Below, one piece after another: positions 8,560 through 16,919 of a stretch of 64,000 nt of DNA. The first letter of the stretch is position 1, and every line of letters starts with the position of its first letter. This stretch comes from UBA1672 sp964587815 (GTDB lineage Bacteria > Pseudomonadota > Alphaproteobacteria > Micavibrionales > Micavibrionaceae), in the NCBI GenBank assembly GCA_964587815.1, contig CAZPMH010000001.1, positions 124,001-188,000 on the forward strand, in the 5' to 3' direction. The position numbers and the translations under genes were made by a program. The notes under the pieces are model-generated. The model was not told the origin of the DNA and searched no databases. It worked only from the letters and a program-made list of their open reading frames with translations.

Positions 8560-10809
8560 CTACCTTGATACTCTTGTATAATATTGAATCATACCAGCCT
8601 CCAAGGCTTTAATTGCCGGATCTTCACAGTCGTGTTTTTTCATCGCCGACCTGATACCGACAATAAGGTTTGATATGCGTGCGTCATTGAACAACATATC
8701 TGACAGCGCCGGATCGCCTTGTCTGAAATCTGAACGCCAAAGCTTTTCAAAATGACGCGCCAGACGTTTAGGGATCTTATAATGATCCTGTGTTGTCCAT
8801 GAGCTGCGTGAGACTTCGAAGCCAAAGCCGTTTTTCCTGATTTCTGTTATTTCGGTGTTAATTGTAATTTCAGTTGGATCAGGCCCTAAACAGCCTTTAT
8901 ACAGAGTTTGATAATCGAGCAAATATGTTGCAAAAACCGCATGTACAACAGACATATTTTGCGACATTTGATCAAATTCAAACTGAGCAGATGGGCTGAT
9001 ACTTCCCATTGCCCGACCTGCCAAAGCGAGAAACGGTTTAAAGCCTTGTGTGTATTCCTGATCCATTTCTTGCAGGCCGGGCCAATCTTTACTGACCAAT
9101 GCATTCAGATACTCTCCGGCAGGCATATTTCGAAACGGCGCGTTCTTTTTAAGCTTTTCAGTCAAAAGCTGATCAATTTTGCGTAGCGCGCTTTGTTTGA
9201 GGTCATCCTGAAGAAAATATGTTTTCTCAAATTGAATAATTCTTCTTGAGCTATTTTCGTTCTCAATTGCTGCATACAGCTCATTATAAAGCGTTTTCTG
9301 TAATTTTTGCCTATGTGCTGTTATCTTTTTCCATTGTTGAGACAGCCCCCCTACTTCCAGGCCGTCTTTGTATTTAAAGCGAATTCTTTCTGCAATTTTT
9401 TTGGCCTGCGCGAGATCTTCCAGTGTTTTGTTTTTGGAATATAACCCTTTATTTTCAACGTGTTTTGCAAGCTCTTTAGAGAGTTCATATGACAGGTTAT
9501 TGGTGGCTTTTTTGAAGTTTTTTGCAATCGTTTTACATTCTGAAGCAGATGTAAGCAGGCATGCAGTGCCGTTATCTACATTTTTCGACCATGAGAGCAT
9601 GTAATTCATATGCTCTGCGCGTTTTGCGTTTTTAATATATTGGTTTGATGCCTGAAGCAGATATTTATCTAATTGCTCTTGAACAGCTGTTTTCGTACCC
9701 GGGTATTTTTCGATTTGCGCAATTGCAAGGCCGTATAACAAATCGAAACGATCTTTTCGCTTATCCATCATTTCAATTCTTGCAAGACGCAATTTTTGTT
9801 CTTTGTTTTTTTCTTTCCGTTCTTGTATTTGCGGTGATAAATCCCGAAAGTCGAGCCTGTAGGACGCAAGACCAAAACTGCGCCATTCTTCTTTAATCCA
9901 GTCTAATTCAAGATCGGTCAAGGGTGTGTCGCTTGAAATCAAGGATTTGATATCCTCCGCCCATTTTTCCAGCACCTTCTTTTCTATTTTTCGATAATGT
10001 TTATCTTTATAAACTTTGGCGTTGATAATCATGTGAGACAGTTGCTGCGCGTGATTTGACTTTTTTCTGTCGCCTTGTAAGCAAGGGCCACGTAAAATTC
10101 CATGCGCTTCTCTCAATGTTGCGGCATCAATTTTTTCATGTTTTTCGCCCATTGCCTGTTCGAATTCAGGAATATCAAACACGTCTAAAATTTGATATGG
10201 GAACTTTGAGTTGTTTCGAATTTCGTACGCGGCATCAATCCAGGCTTGCATTTCCTTCGTACACGCGCCCTCAGAGGCCTTTGGCCTAGGCTGGCTGCTT
10301 AGCTCTAACGCTGTTTTCGCGATATGAGAAAGCATTTCAGCTTGCTCGACGGGTAGGAAAATACCTTTTGAAATTCGGCTTCCTTTAAACCCGTTTCTTC
10401 CACTTCTAAAGAATGCCGCGACGCTCCCCTCTTCCGTCTGGGCAATTTCGATAATGATTTCACCGGTTTTGATGTCTCCATTTGTGATGAGTCTGGCCGT
10501 TGCGGTTTTAGGATTAAATGTTCCTTCTACGCTTACATTTTTATTTGCCGGAAGATGTAAAAAGCCGTGTTCCGTTTCGTCTGCTGTGATTGTGCCGCTG
10601 ACTTTTTCGCCGTCTTGTTGAAGTTCAAGCTTAATCGGCCGCAGTGATGTTCTCTCTTCTGCGACGCCCTGAAAGCTTGTGATCAGTTTTTTTTCAATCA
10701 CATTTTTGGGCTGATTGTCTTGTGCGCGTGCACCGCCTGAATCATCGCATGCCGTCAGAATAAATACCGAGAGCGGAAACAATAAGAAAAGAATGCGACG
10801 AAAAAACAT
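8560..10809 (-). CDS. Large predicted lipoprotein of unknown function
   Basis: 749 aa. I start at the ATG at 10809, which has GGAG eight bases upstream and gives a clean lipoprotein signal with lipobox LTAC, lipidated Cys21. The residue after the Cys is Asp, which in enterobacteria favours inner-membrane retention. Residues ~35-150 look beta-rich (alternating hydrophobic strands); the rest is mostly charged alpha-helix. Six further cysteines are scattered downstream, an even number compatible with periplasmic disulfides. I recognise no family. It is the last of three minus-strand orphan genes (with 10916-11239 and 11330-12925). Confidence 0.75.
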   Translation of the reverse strand: MFFRRILFLLFPLSVFILTACDDSGGARAQDNQPKNVIEKKLITSFQGVAEERTSLRPIKLELQQDGEKVSGTITADETEHGFLHLPANKNVSVEGTFNPKTATARLITNGDIKTGEIIIEIAQTEEGSVAAFFRSGRNGFKGSRISKGIFLPVEQAEMLSHIAKTALELSSQPRPKASEGACTKEMQAWIDAAYEIRNNSKFPYQILDVFDIPEFEQAMGEKHEKIDAATLREAHGILRGPCLQGDRKKSNHAQQLSHMIINAKVYKDKHYRKIEKKVLEKWAEDIKSLISSDTPLTDLELDWIKEEWRSFGLASYRLDFRDLSPQIQERKEKNKEQKLRLARIEMMDKRKDRFDLLYGLAIAQIEKYPGTKTAVQEQLDKYLLQASNQYIKNAKRAEHMNYMLSWSKNVDNGTACLLTSASECKTIAKNFKKATNNLSYELSKELAKHVENKGLYSKNKTLEDLAQAKKIAERIRFKYKDGLEVGGLSQQWKKITAHRQKLQKTLYNELYAAIENENSSRRIIQFEKTYFLQDDLKQSALRKIDQLLTEKLKKNAPFRNMPAGEYLNALVSKDWPGLQEMDQEYTQGFKPFLALAGRAMGSISPSAQFEFDQMSQNMSVVHAVFATYLLDYQTLYKGCLGPDPTEITINTEITEIRKNGFGFEVSRSSWTTQDHYKIPKRLARHFEKLWRSDFRQGDPALSDMLFNDARISNLIVGIRSAMKKHDCEDPAIKALEAGMIQYYTRVSR

Positions 10810-10915
10810 TAGAAACTCCAAGATTTGAACGGATATCATATATTTTTAAATCAATTGGCCTGATTTAAAAAGGTGCAATCTGTTTTAATCCGGGGAATAA
10901 ATATAATGGCTTTTT

Positions 10916-11239
10916 TTATTCTACAATTTTGAAGGGTACTTCCATGCCCATAACAATTTCGTTTGTATCCATGTCCATTTGAATCAGCATGATTTTATCG
11001 ATGACTTCCATCGTGTCTATTATTTCGTCGTCGATGGGCTCACCATAGGATACTTTTCCGCCGTCGAACTCAAAAATAAGATCTCCGGTTTCGGCTTTTA
11101 GCTCTATTCCTTTTAAATCTCTCATGAACGGTCGATCATAAATGATTGTCACATCGTCGTAATCGGCATAAATGTCGATAACCAAAAGGGATAGCAGAGT
11201 GTTTTCCGGAAATTCTGATAGATCGTGATCAGCTGTCAT
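10916..11239 (-). CDS. Small acidic protein of unknown function
   Basis: 107 aa with no signal peptide or membrane segment. Strongly acidic, rich in Asp, Glu, Ile and Met, with alternating strands that suggest a compact beta or alpha/beta fold (for instance LKAETGDLIFEFDGGKVSYGEPI). No family recognised. It has its own convincing promoter (11274-11302) and sits between the 531-aa protein and the lipoprotein on the same strand. The ATG has no strong Shine-Dalgarno site. Cytoplasmic location is inferred from composition only. Confidence 0.6.
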   Translation of the reverse strand: MTADHDLSEFPENTLLSLLVIDIYADYDDVTIIYDRPFMRDLKGIELKAETGDLIFEFDGGKVSYGEPIDDEIIDTMEVIDKIMLIQMDMDTNEIVMGMEVPFKIVE

Positions 11240-11273
11240 GTATTGCTACTTTTATGCTTCAATATACATTTAT

Positions 11274-11302
11274 AGTATAACAGCATTTTAAGGTTGGCTC
11301 AA
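11274..11302 (-). promoter_or_regulatory. Sigma-70-type promoter for the 107-aa gene
   Basis: Read on the minus strand: -35 TTGAGC at 11302-11297, a 17-base spacer, and -10 TATACT at 11279-11274 preceded by TG plus one base (extended -10). Transcription would begin near 11267, giving a short leader before the ATG at 11239. Both boxes and the spacing match the housekeeping consensus well; activity is inferred. Confidence 0.6.
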
Positions 11303-11329
11303 AGCTCGTCTGTAGCATGAACAACGTTA

Positions 11330-12925
11330 TTATGCAGGCTCAGCGATATCGTAGGACGGGCCACGGCCTCCTGTGACGCCGAAACGGTCACGATTACCTT
11401 GTGAGATGACATCGCCACTTGCCACAGATTCACGAAGATTATCGAATCTGTCTTCAACACCGGACTTTTCCATTGCCCAGCTTTGCATTGCATCACTCAT
11501 TGCATTCTTGCCGAATATCCAGCTTAGCATTCCTGCGGCTGCCATGACGATTGTAGAAATGAAGCCCATTTGCATCTGATCAGATGCCTCATCAACGGCT
11601 CGATCTACAGCATTATCGACACGATCTTCAAGAGCATCCATACGCTCGCTAAACGAAGCGCCTAAACTGGCCAGACTTCCCGGTATCATTGGGTTTGTCG
11701 CCATGTCCGAGAGCGTTCTGCCACGGTTTGTGGCGGCGTCATAGCTTTCTCTTTCCTGCTGAATCATCGCACGTACCGCATCTTCAGACAGATTTTGCGT
11801 GCTCGGGATTTGCAGATCAGGAAAGACATCGTTTAAGTCAGCACCTATCGTTTCCATTGCCCCCTGAATAGTCGCGACCATCACAGGCTTATCTCTTAAA
11901 AATGCTTCTAAATCTTCTTTGTCAATATCAGCTTCTCTACAGAATTCGTCGACGAAGACAGCGGAGCGCGCATTTTCATCTTCATCTGCAACCCTGATTG
12001 CGATACCTAAAGATTTTTGCGTTGCGACATATCCAACCATGAGCCCTGTTGCGACTTCTTCGTGGCCTGCCTCTCTTAAACCGGAAACAGACGCACGTAC
12101 CATGGCATCTTGGCTGGCGCTCATCGCGTCCATTGTTGTTGTTGCCAAGTCAGGTGCTAAATCCATAATTCTTTGCCCGAGCTCAGGATTCCATTCCATC
12201 ACCCAGTCACCGAAGTTGACCATCTGCGCACCTGCACCTTTTGCAAGGTTACCTTCGCCAATGAATTGGTCTCCGAGAACGATACCAGCGCCGCCGACCG
12301 TTATACCCAGGCCAGCCATTCTAATTCTGTGCCAGTTCCACATTGTTTGCATGCGGTTACTGCCTGACGGGCCGTCAGCAGAATTACGTGCAGCTGTTGT
12401 TCCATCAGGGCCATCGCTATTGCGACCGGCACCTGTCGCCGCATTATTTGCCGTATCAGACAGAGATGCTACCACGCCACGTGATCGCGCGACATGTTGA
12501 TTTACAGCGTCATTTATGACTTGCATATCGCCGATCTGAATGGTGACGTCATCCGCTCTGGCCGCGTTAACAAAATTTTGTTTTGCTGCTTCCAGTTGTT
12601 GGTCAATCGTCTCCCTGCTTCCGCCGCTTGATAAAATTTCATCGACTTGGTTGAAGTAACGATTGCGCAGGCCTATCCCGTTGACATGGCTGCTAATTAA
12701 TTCGTTATCCAAAAGTGCGCGTGCCTGTCTTGCTGTGATCAGACCGTCTTGCGCGCTATCATCAACCCATCGTCTAAAGTCATCTACCGCATTCTCGCTG
12801 CGCGCAATCGCTCTCCCCAAATCAGCTGAGGCTTCGCTAGAAAGGCGCGTGGCTGTACCGAGGACATGAACCGCTCCTGCCCCAGTTTCCCTAAAGAAAT
12901 TGTCTATTAACTTGATACCTGACAT
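11330..12925 (-). CDS. Putative membrane-associated protein of unknown function
   Basis: 531 aa with no signal peptide. Visible parts: an amphipathic helical N-terminal half (1-155); a low-complexity linker rich in Asn, Gly, Ser, Asp and Thr (~158-190); a Gly-rich hydrophobic stretch (~203-222); a helical middle region; an acidic heptad-like segment (~425-452, repeated D/V/A pattern); a likely transmembrane helix (~453-471); and a soluble tail. I recognise no domain. Helices, linker and internal hydrophobic segments recall secreted effectors or membrane-scaffold proteins, but this is only an impression. It is preceded by a strong promoter (12981-13010) and a palindrome (12939-12954). Confidence 0.7.
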   Translation of the reverse strand: MSGIKLIDNFFRETGAGAVHVLGTATRLSSEASADLGRAIARSENAVDDFRRWVDDSAQDGLITARQARALLDNELISSHVNGIGLRNRYFNQVDEILSSGGSRETIDQQLEAAKQNFVNAARADDVTIQIGDMQVINDAVNQHVARSRGVVASLSDTANNAATGAGRNSDGPDGTTAARNSADGPSGSNRMQTMWNWHRIRMAGLGITVGGAGIVLGDQFIGEGNLAKGAGAQMVNFGDWVMEWNPELGQRIMDLAPDLATTTMDAMSASQDAMVRASVSGLREAGHEEVATGLMVGYVATQKSLGIAIRVADEDENARSAVFVDEFCREADIDKEDLEAFLRDKPVMVATIQGAMETIGADLNDVFPDLQIPSTQNLSEDAVRAMIQQERESYDAATNRGRTLSDMATNPMIPGSLASLGASFSERMDALEDRVDNAVDRAVDEASDQMQMGFISTIVMAAAGMLSWIFGKNAMSDAMQSWAMEKSGVEDRFDNLRESVASGDVISQGNRDRFGVTGGRGPSYDIAEPA

Positions 12926-12938
12926 TTTTTCACCCGTT

Positions 12939-12954
12939 GTGATTTATTAATCAC
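12939..12954. repeat. Perfect inverted repeat in the leader of the 531-aa gene
   Basis: GTGATT-TATT-AATCAC: six-base arms around a four-base centre. It lies between the predicted promoter (12981-13010) and the start codon (12925), 14 bases before the ATG. It could be an operator or a small leader hairpin; the sequence does not decide between them. Confidence 0.45.
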
Positions 12955-12980
12955 TTAAATTTTTCTTTTTATACTCCTAG

Positions 12981-13010
12981 ATAGTACCGCTTTTGGTTAT
13001 TTGTTGTCAA
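12981..13010 (-). promoter_or_regulatory. Sigma-70-type promoter for the 531-aa gene
   Basis: On the minus strand: a perfect -35 TTGACA at 13010-13005, an 18-base spacer, and -10 TACTAT at 12986-12981. It predicts a leader of roughly 50 bases before the ATG at 12925. This is one of the best consensus promoters I can see in the window. Confidence 0.65.
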
Positions 13011-13049
13011 ACTTATTTTTACTTCCACAAAATCGCCTTTATTCAGCGC

Positions 13050-13841
13050 TTACAAATGAAAGCTCAGGCCGTCATATGCAGGATAAAAACCTTCAGGTAA
13101 TTCACGCCTAAGTGTTTGATAATCCATCAAAGTTGAAAGGCATGTCACATATGTTTGCTCTGCTTTAACAATATCACTATACCTGAAAATCTGTTCTAAG
13201 TCACAATGAACATCATTATTTGGATTATGGTAGCCCGCAGAATCGACAATCCATATTTTCGAGCCTTTTATGATTTTCAACGCCTTATCGTCTAAAGATT
13301 TCATATCGACACAATATGATACATCACCAAAGCGGTAACCCACGGTTTTGCATGTGCCATGATCCATCTCGAAGGGAATGAATTTTATATCTTTGAATGA
13401 TTGCTCAGTTCCGAACATATTCGAATCGAACGGGATGGCTTGCAACATCGGCGGATAGAAGTATTCATGATTACCGCCCTTAAATAAATACTCGAATCGG
13501 CCTGATATATCATCAAGCGCATCAGCATGACCGAAACATGGTATTTGCGTGCGGTTGTTTCGGAAGAAGAAGGCGCGTAAATCGTCTATACCGTGACAGT
13601 GGTCGCTGTGTTGATGTGTGTAGAATACTGCGTCTAATTTCGTGATGTCAAAGCTGTTTAATTGGTGACGAAAATCTGCACCTGTATCAATAATTATTGT
13701 TGTGCTTTCCGATTGTACTGCCAGCGCGCATTTGAACCGCCTGTTTCTCGGTTCGTCGGGATCGCAATCTCCCCAATAATTTCCGACGGATGGAACGCCG
13801 GCTGAATTTCCGCATCCCAAAATCGTTACTTTCAGCGTCAT
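13050..13841 (-). CDS. Metallo-beta-lactamase-fold hydrolase, PhnP-like
   Basis: 263 aa from the ATG at 13841 (AAGG eight bases upstream; a start 15 bases further up is possible). N-terminal GCGNSAGVPSVG and the metal motif THQHSDHCHGIDDLR (HxHxDH) place it with PhnP/Lipoate-protein-ligase-associated MBL hydrolases, probably phosphodiesterases acting on cyclic or nucleotide phosphates. It binds two metal ions and is cytoplasmic. In many alphaproteobacteria this gene directly follows tatD; here a methyltransferase on the opposite strand separates the two. Confidence 0.82.
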   Translation of the reverse strand: MTLKVTILGCGNSAGVPSVGNYWGDCDPDEPRNRRFKCALAVQSESTTIIIDTGADFRHQLNSFDITKLDAVFYTHQHSDHCHGIDDLRAFFFRNNRTQIPCFGHADALDDISGRFEYLFKGGNHEYFYPPMLQAIPFDSNMFGTEQSFKDIKFIPFEMDHGTCKTVGYRFGDVSYCVDMKSLDDKALKIIKGSKIWIVDSAGYHNPNNDVHCDLEQIFRYSDIVKAEQTYVTCLSTLMDYQTLRRELPEGFYPAYDGLSFHL

Positions 13842-13884
13842 AATTGCCTTGCACATTTGAACTTTATTCTTTCTACTTCATAGC

Positions 13885-14532
13885 ATGAGTACGAAAGAAA
13901 TTCATGCAGATTTTGTTTCGCAGGCGCTTTCTCCGGAAGATCCGAATTGGCCTGTTGACCCACATACGCCATATATTGAAGCACATCTTTCAGCGTTGAG
14001 CCGTCCTTGTCTTGTTTTGGATGTTGGTTCGGGCAAAAGTCGCGTGTCAGGTACTTTGAAGGAAAGGCTGCCTGACTTTCATTTTACGGGCGCTGATTTT
14101 GTGCAGGAATCTTTGAATGTTGCGCTCGATAAGAGGCGTTTGGATGATGCTATTCATATAAATTTGGCGGAATATGAAGGCTCCTCTCCTTTGCCTGAAA
14201 GTTATTTTGATGCGGCGTTTTCTACACGGTCGGCTTTTTATTTTTCCCCTGATGAGTTGGTTAACATGTTACGGCATGCTCATCATGCCTTGAAACCTGA
14301 TGCTTATTTCCTGTGTCAGCATTTTTTTGTTACGCCTTTTCACAGTAAGGCTTATGTCTCAGCGTTTCGAGGTGCAAAAACGCAGTATCGGCACTTGGAG
14401 TCTTTGGACGTGCTGCAAGATTTGCATAAAAAAACGGGATTTGAGATGGACATGGAATTGGCGCGCCGTTCAATTTTTCAAAAAGCGAATGAATTTTTTC
14501 CAAGTATTTTATCGTACTCAAGACGCGTTTAG
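13885..14532 (+). CDS. Class I SAM-dependent methyltransferase
   Basis: 215 aa. Motif I is VLDVGSGKSRVSG; a motif II acidic residue lies in FTGADFVQ, and ESYFDAAFSTRSAFYF fits motif IV/post-IV. It resembles Methyltransf_11/25 proteins that methylate small molecules. The substrate is unknown. It starts 44 bases from the divergent MBL hydrolase and its 3' end overlaps tatD convergently by 15 bases. It is the only plus-strand gene between 8.5 and 22 kb, so it appears inserted into an otherwise conserved minus-strand block. Confidence 0.8.
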   Translation: MSTKEIHADFVSQALSPEDPNWPVDPHTPYIEAHLSALSRPCLVLDVGSGKSRVSGTLKERLPDFHFTGADFVQESLNVALDKRRLDDAIHINLAEYEGSSPLPESYFDAAFSTRSAFYFSPDELVNMLRHAHHALKPDAYFLCQHFFVTPFHSKAYVSAFRGAKTQYRHLESLDVLQDLHKKTGFEMDMELARRSIFQKANEFFPSILSYSRRV

Positions 14533-15321
14533 TTTTGCTTTTTTGAATAGACGAAAGAAATTTTCCGTTGTTATCTTCGCGAACTCTTCTGCGCTTAAAT
14601 CATATAAATCTGCCAAGAACTTTCCTGTTTCGGCGACATAGGCGGGTTCGTTCGTTTTGCCGCGATATGGCATTGGCGCAAGGAACGGTGCATCGGTCTC
14701 CACAAGCACACGGTCAAGCGGCACTGTTTTTGCGACGGCGCGTAACTCATCAGCTTTCTTAAACGTGACTATTCCTGAGAAGGAAATATAGAACCCCATT
14801 TCCAGTGCTCTATCCGCCAGCCATTGTGTACCGCTGAAACAATGCATAACGCCTGTAAGAGCTGTGCCCCGCCCCTCTTCTTGCATGATTTTGATTGTGT
14901 CTTCTTCGGCGTCGCGTGTGTGTACGATCATGGGTAGGTCGGCATTGATGCAGGCGCGGATATGTTTGCGGAAACTTTTCTGTTGATCAGGGCGTGGTGA
15001 ATTGTCGTAGAAATAATCTAAGCCTGTTTCGCCGAGTGCGACGATATTTTCGTTGCCGTTTGCGGCTTTTACGATCCCTTCCTGACTAATCGCTTTTTCT
15101 GCGTCAAGCCCGGCATCGTGCGGATGTGTACCGATACTCATCCAAACATTATCATGCGCGTTTGTAATCTCGCTTAGCGTATCAATTTCCTGAGACATTT
15201 TGCAGCAGATGGTGATCATGCCGTCCACTCCGCTGTTTTTGGCGGCAGCGATTAAATCTGCAGGTGTGCCTTTGCCTTCAATACCGCTGTGGTTTAGATG
15301 GCAATGTGAGTCGATCCACAT
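14518..15321 (-). CDS. tatD: TatD family metal-dependent deoxyribonuclease
   Basis: 267 aa TIM-barrel hydrolase. Metal ligands visible: N-terminal DSHCHLNH (HxH), GETGLDYFY (Glu), MIVHTRDAEED (His), MHCFSGT (His) and ETDAPFLAP (Asp). TatD proteins are Mg-dependent 3'-5' exonucleases/DNases involved in DNA repair or turnover. The ATG is immediately next to the metG stop with no gap, so metG-tatD are co-transcribed. The 3' end overlaps the convergent methyltransferase gene by 15 bases. Confidence 0.92.
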   Translation of the reverse strand: MWIDSHCHLNHSGIEGKGTPADLIAAAKNSGVDGMITICCKMSQEIDTLSEITNAHDNVWMSIGTHPHDAGLDAEKAISQEGIVKAANGNENIVALGETGLDYFYDNSPRPDQQKSFRKHIRACINADLPMIVHTRDAEEDTIKIMQEEGRGTALTGVMHCFSGTQWLADRALEMGFYISFSGIVTFKKADELRAVAKTVPLDRVLVETDAPFLAPMPYRGKTNEPAYVAETGKFLADLYDLSAEEFAKITTENFFRLFKKAKLNAS

Positions 15322-16887
15322 TTATGCGGCCTCCTCCTCAACAATGCGTGGGAATACGCCTTCGGGTTTATCGATTTCGGTTCCTGATTTTAGAATATAG
15401 TCTTTGTCGATATGTGCGAACAGACGTTGATCTTCAGGAACTTTCAATTGATCCAAGATTTTGGGTGCGCAATTTGGAACGACCGGCTGCACGATTATGG
15501 CTAATGTACGTATTGCTTCGGCCAAAACATACAGCACGGTTTCCATCCGCTGTGTATCGGTTTTTTTGAGCGTCCATGGCGCTTGGGCGTCGATGTAGCT
15601 GTCGCACGCACTGACGACTGTCCAAATATGTTCGAGTGCGCGGTTGACTTTCATGTCATCAAAATGTGTGCGTACTTCGTTGGTCATTCTGTACGCCTTA
15701 TTTATCAACTCATGATCGTCTTCAGTCATGCCGTTTGGCTCGGGGATTTTTGCGTCACAATTTTTATAAATCATTGAAAGTGTGCGCTGCGCCAAGTTTC
15801 CTAGTCCGTTGGCAAGGTCGGCATTGATGCGCTGTACGGCTTGGGCGTGACTGAAATTACCATCTTGGCCATGCGGCACTTCACGCATTAGGAAGTAGCG
15901 AATTTGATCAAGGCCGTATGTTTCAACCAGATCATCAGGCGATAAAACGTTTCCAACTGATTTCGACATTTTTACGCCGCTTACATTGATAAAGCCGTGG
16001 GCAAAAATTGTTTTGGGTAGGGGCAAGTTTGCCGCCATCAAAAATGCAGGCCAGTAAATGGCATGAAAGCGCGTGATATCTTTACCAATCACATGATAAT
16101 CCGCGGGCCAGAATGTTTTGAATTGCTCTGCGTCTTCATCAGGGTAGCCGATTGCGGTGAGGTAGTTGGTAAGCGCGTCCAGCCACACATACATAACGTG
16201 ATCCGCATCATCAGGAACGGGGATGCCCCATTTCAGTCGGCTTTTGTGACGGGAAATTGATAAATCCTTCAGGCCGCCCTCTTGTTTGAGAAAGCTGACA
16301 ATTTCGTTCATACGGGCGGAGGGCTGAATTGCGTCTACATTAGAGGCGTAATAATCGAGAAGCGCATCTGTGTATTTTGAAAGACGGAAGAAATAGCTTG
16401 GCTCTTCCACCCAAACCACTTCGGTTCCCAGAGGCGTGAATTTTTGGCCATCATCGGCGGTGGTGAGCTCATCTTCGGTGAAGTACCCCTCTTCACGAAC
16501 AGAATACCATCCTTCATATTTCCCGAGGTAAATATCGTCGTTATCTTTCAATTTTTGCCAGATGGCCTGTGATGCGTCGTAATGGCGCGGTTCTGTGGTG
16601 CGGATGAAATCATCGTTCGAAATGCTTAATTTTTGAGTCATTTCTTTGAATGTTGCCGCGTTTTGATCTGCAAATTCTTTCGGTTGCATGTCATTTTGTT
16701 CGGCAGTTTGTGCTACTTTTTCGCCGTGTTCATCGGTTCCCGTCAAGAACATGACGTTATATCCATCGAGGCGTTTAAAGCGCGCCAGAACGTCAGTTAG
16801 TATGCTTTCGTAGGCGTGGCCTAGGTGCGGAACACCGTTCACGTAAGAAATCGCCGTTGTTATGTAGAAGTTTTTTTGTTCACTCAC
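15322..16887 (-). CDS. metG: Methionyl-tRNA synthetase
   Basis: 521 aa. Class I signature as SYVNGVPHLGHAYE (HIGH-type HLGH) and KMSKSVGN (KMSKS). Charges tRNA-Met. The protein is the short form: it lacks the cysteine zinc-knuckle cluster of long MetRS and has no C-terminal EMAP/tRNA-binding extension, as usual for alphaproteobacterial MetG2-type enzymes. Located between holB and tatD, the standard order in this class. Confidence 0.96.
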   Translation of the reverse strand: MSEQKNFYITTAISYVNGVPHLGHAYESILTDVLARFKRLDGYNVMFLTGTDEHGEKVAQTAEQNDMQPKEFADQNAATFKEMTQKLSISNDDFIRTTEPRHYDASQAIWQKLKDNDDIYLGKYEGWYSVREEGYFTEDELTTADDGQKFTPLGTEVVWVEEPSYFFRLSKYTDALLDYYASNVDAIQPSARMNEIVSFLKQEGGLKDLSISRHKSRLKWGIPVPDDADHVMYVWLDALTNYLTAIGYPDEDAEQFKTFWPADYHVIGKDITRFHAIYWPAFLMAANLPLPKTIFAHGFINVSGVKMSKSVGNVLSPDDLVETYGLDQIRYFLMREVPHGQDGNFSHAQAVQRINADLANGLGNLAQRTLSMIYKNCDAKIPEPNGMTEDDHELINKAYRMTNEVRTHFDDMKVNRALEHIWTVVSACDSYIDAQAPWTLKKTDTQRMETVLYVLAEAIRTLAIIVQPVVPNCAPKILDQLKVPEDQRLFAHIDKDYILKSGTEIDKPEGVFPRIVEEEAA

Positions 16888-16919
16888 CCGCGGGTTCTCC
16901 TGCTTACTTTTGAAACAAT

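Noticed and set aside
8430..8612. Open frame of 60 aa on the plus strand with a hydrophobic segment
   Set aside because: No ribosome site and it overlaps the 3' end of the lipoprotein gene by about 50 bases; likely chance. The ~130 bases between 8427 and 8559 otherwise show nothing.
11919..12500. 193-codon open frame antisense to the 531-aa gene
   Set aside because: Low-complexity shadow translation of the opposite strand with no ribosome site or domain.
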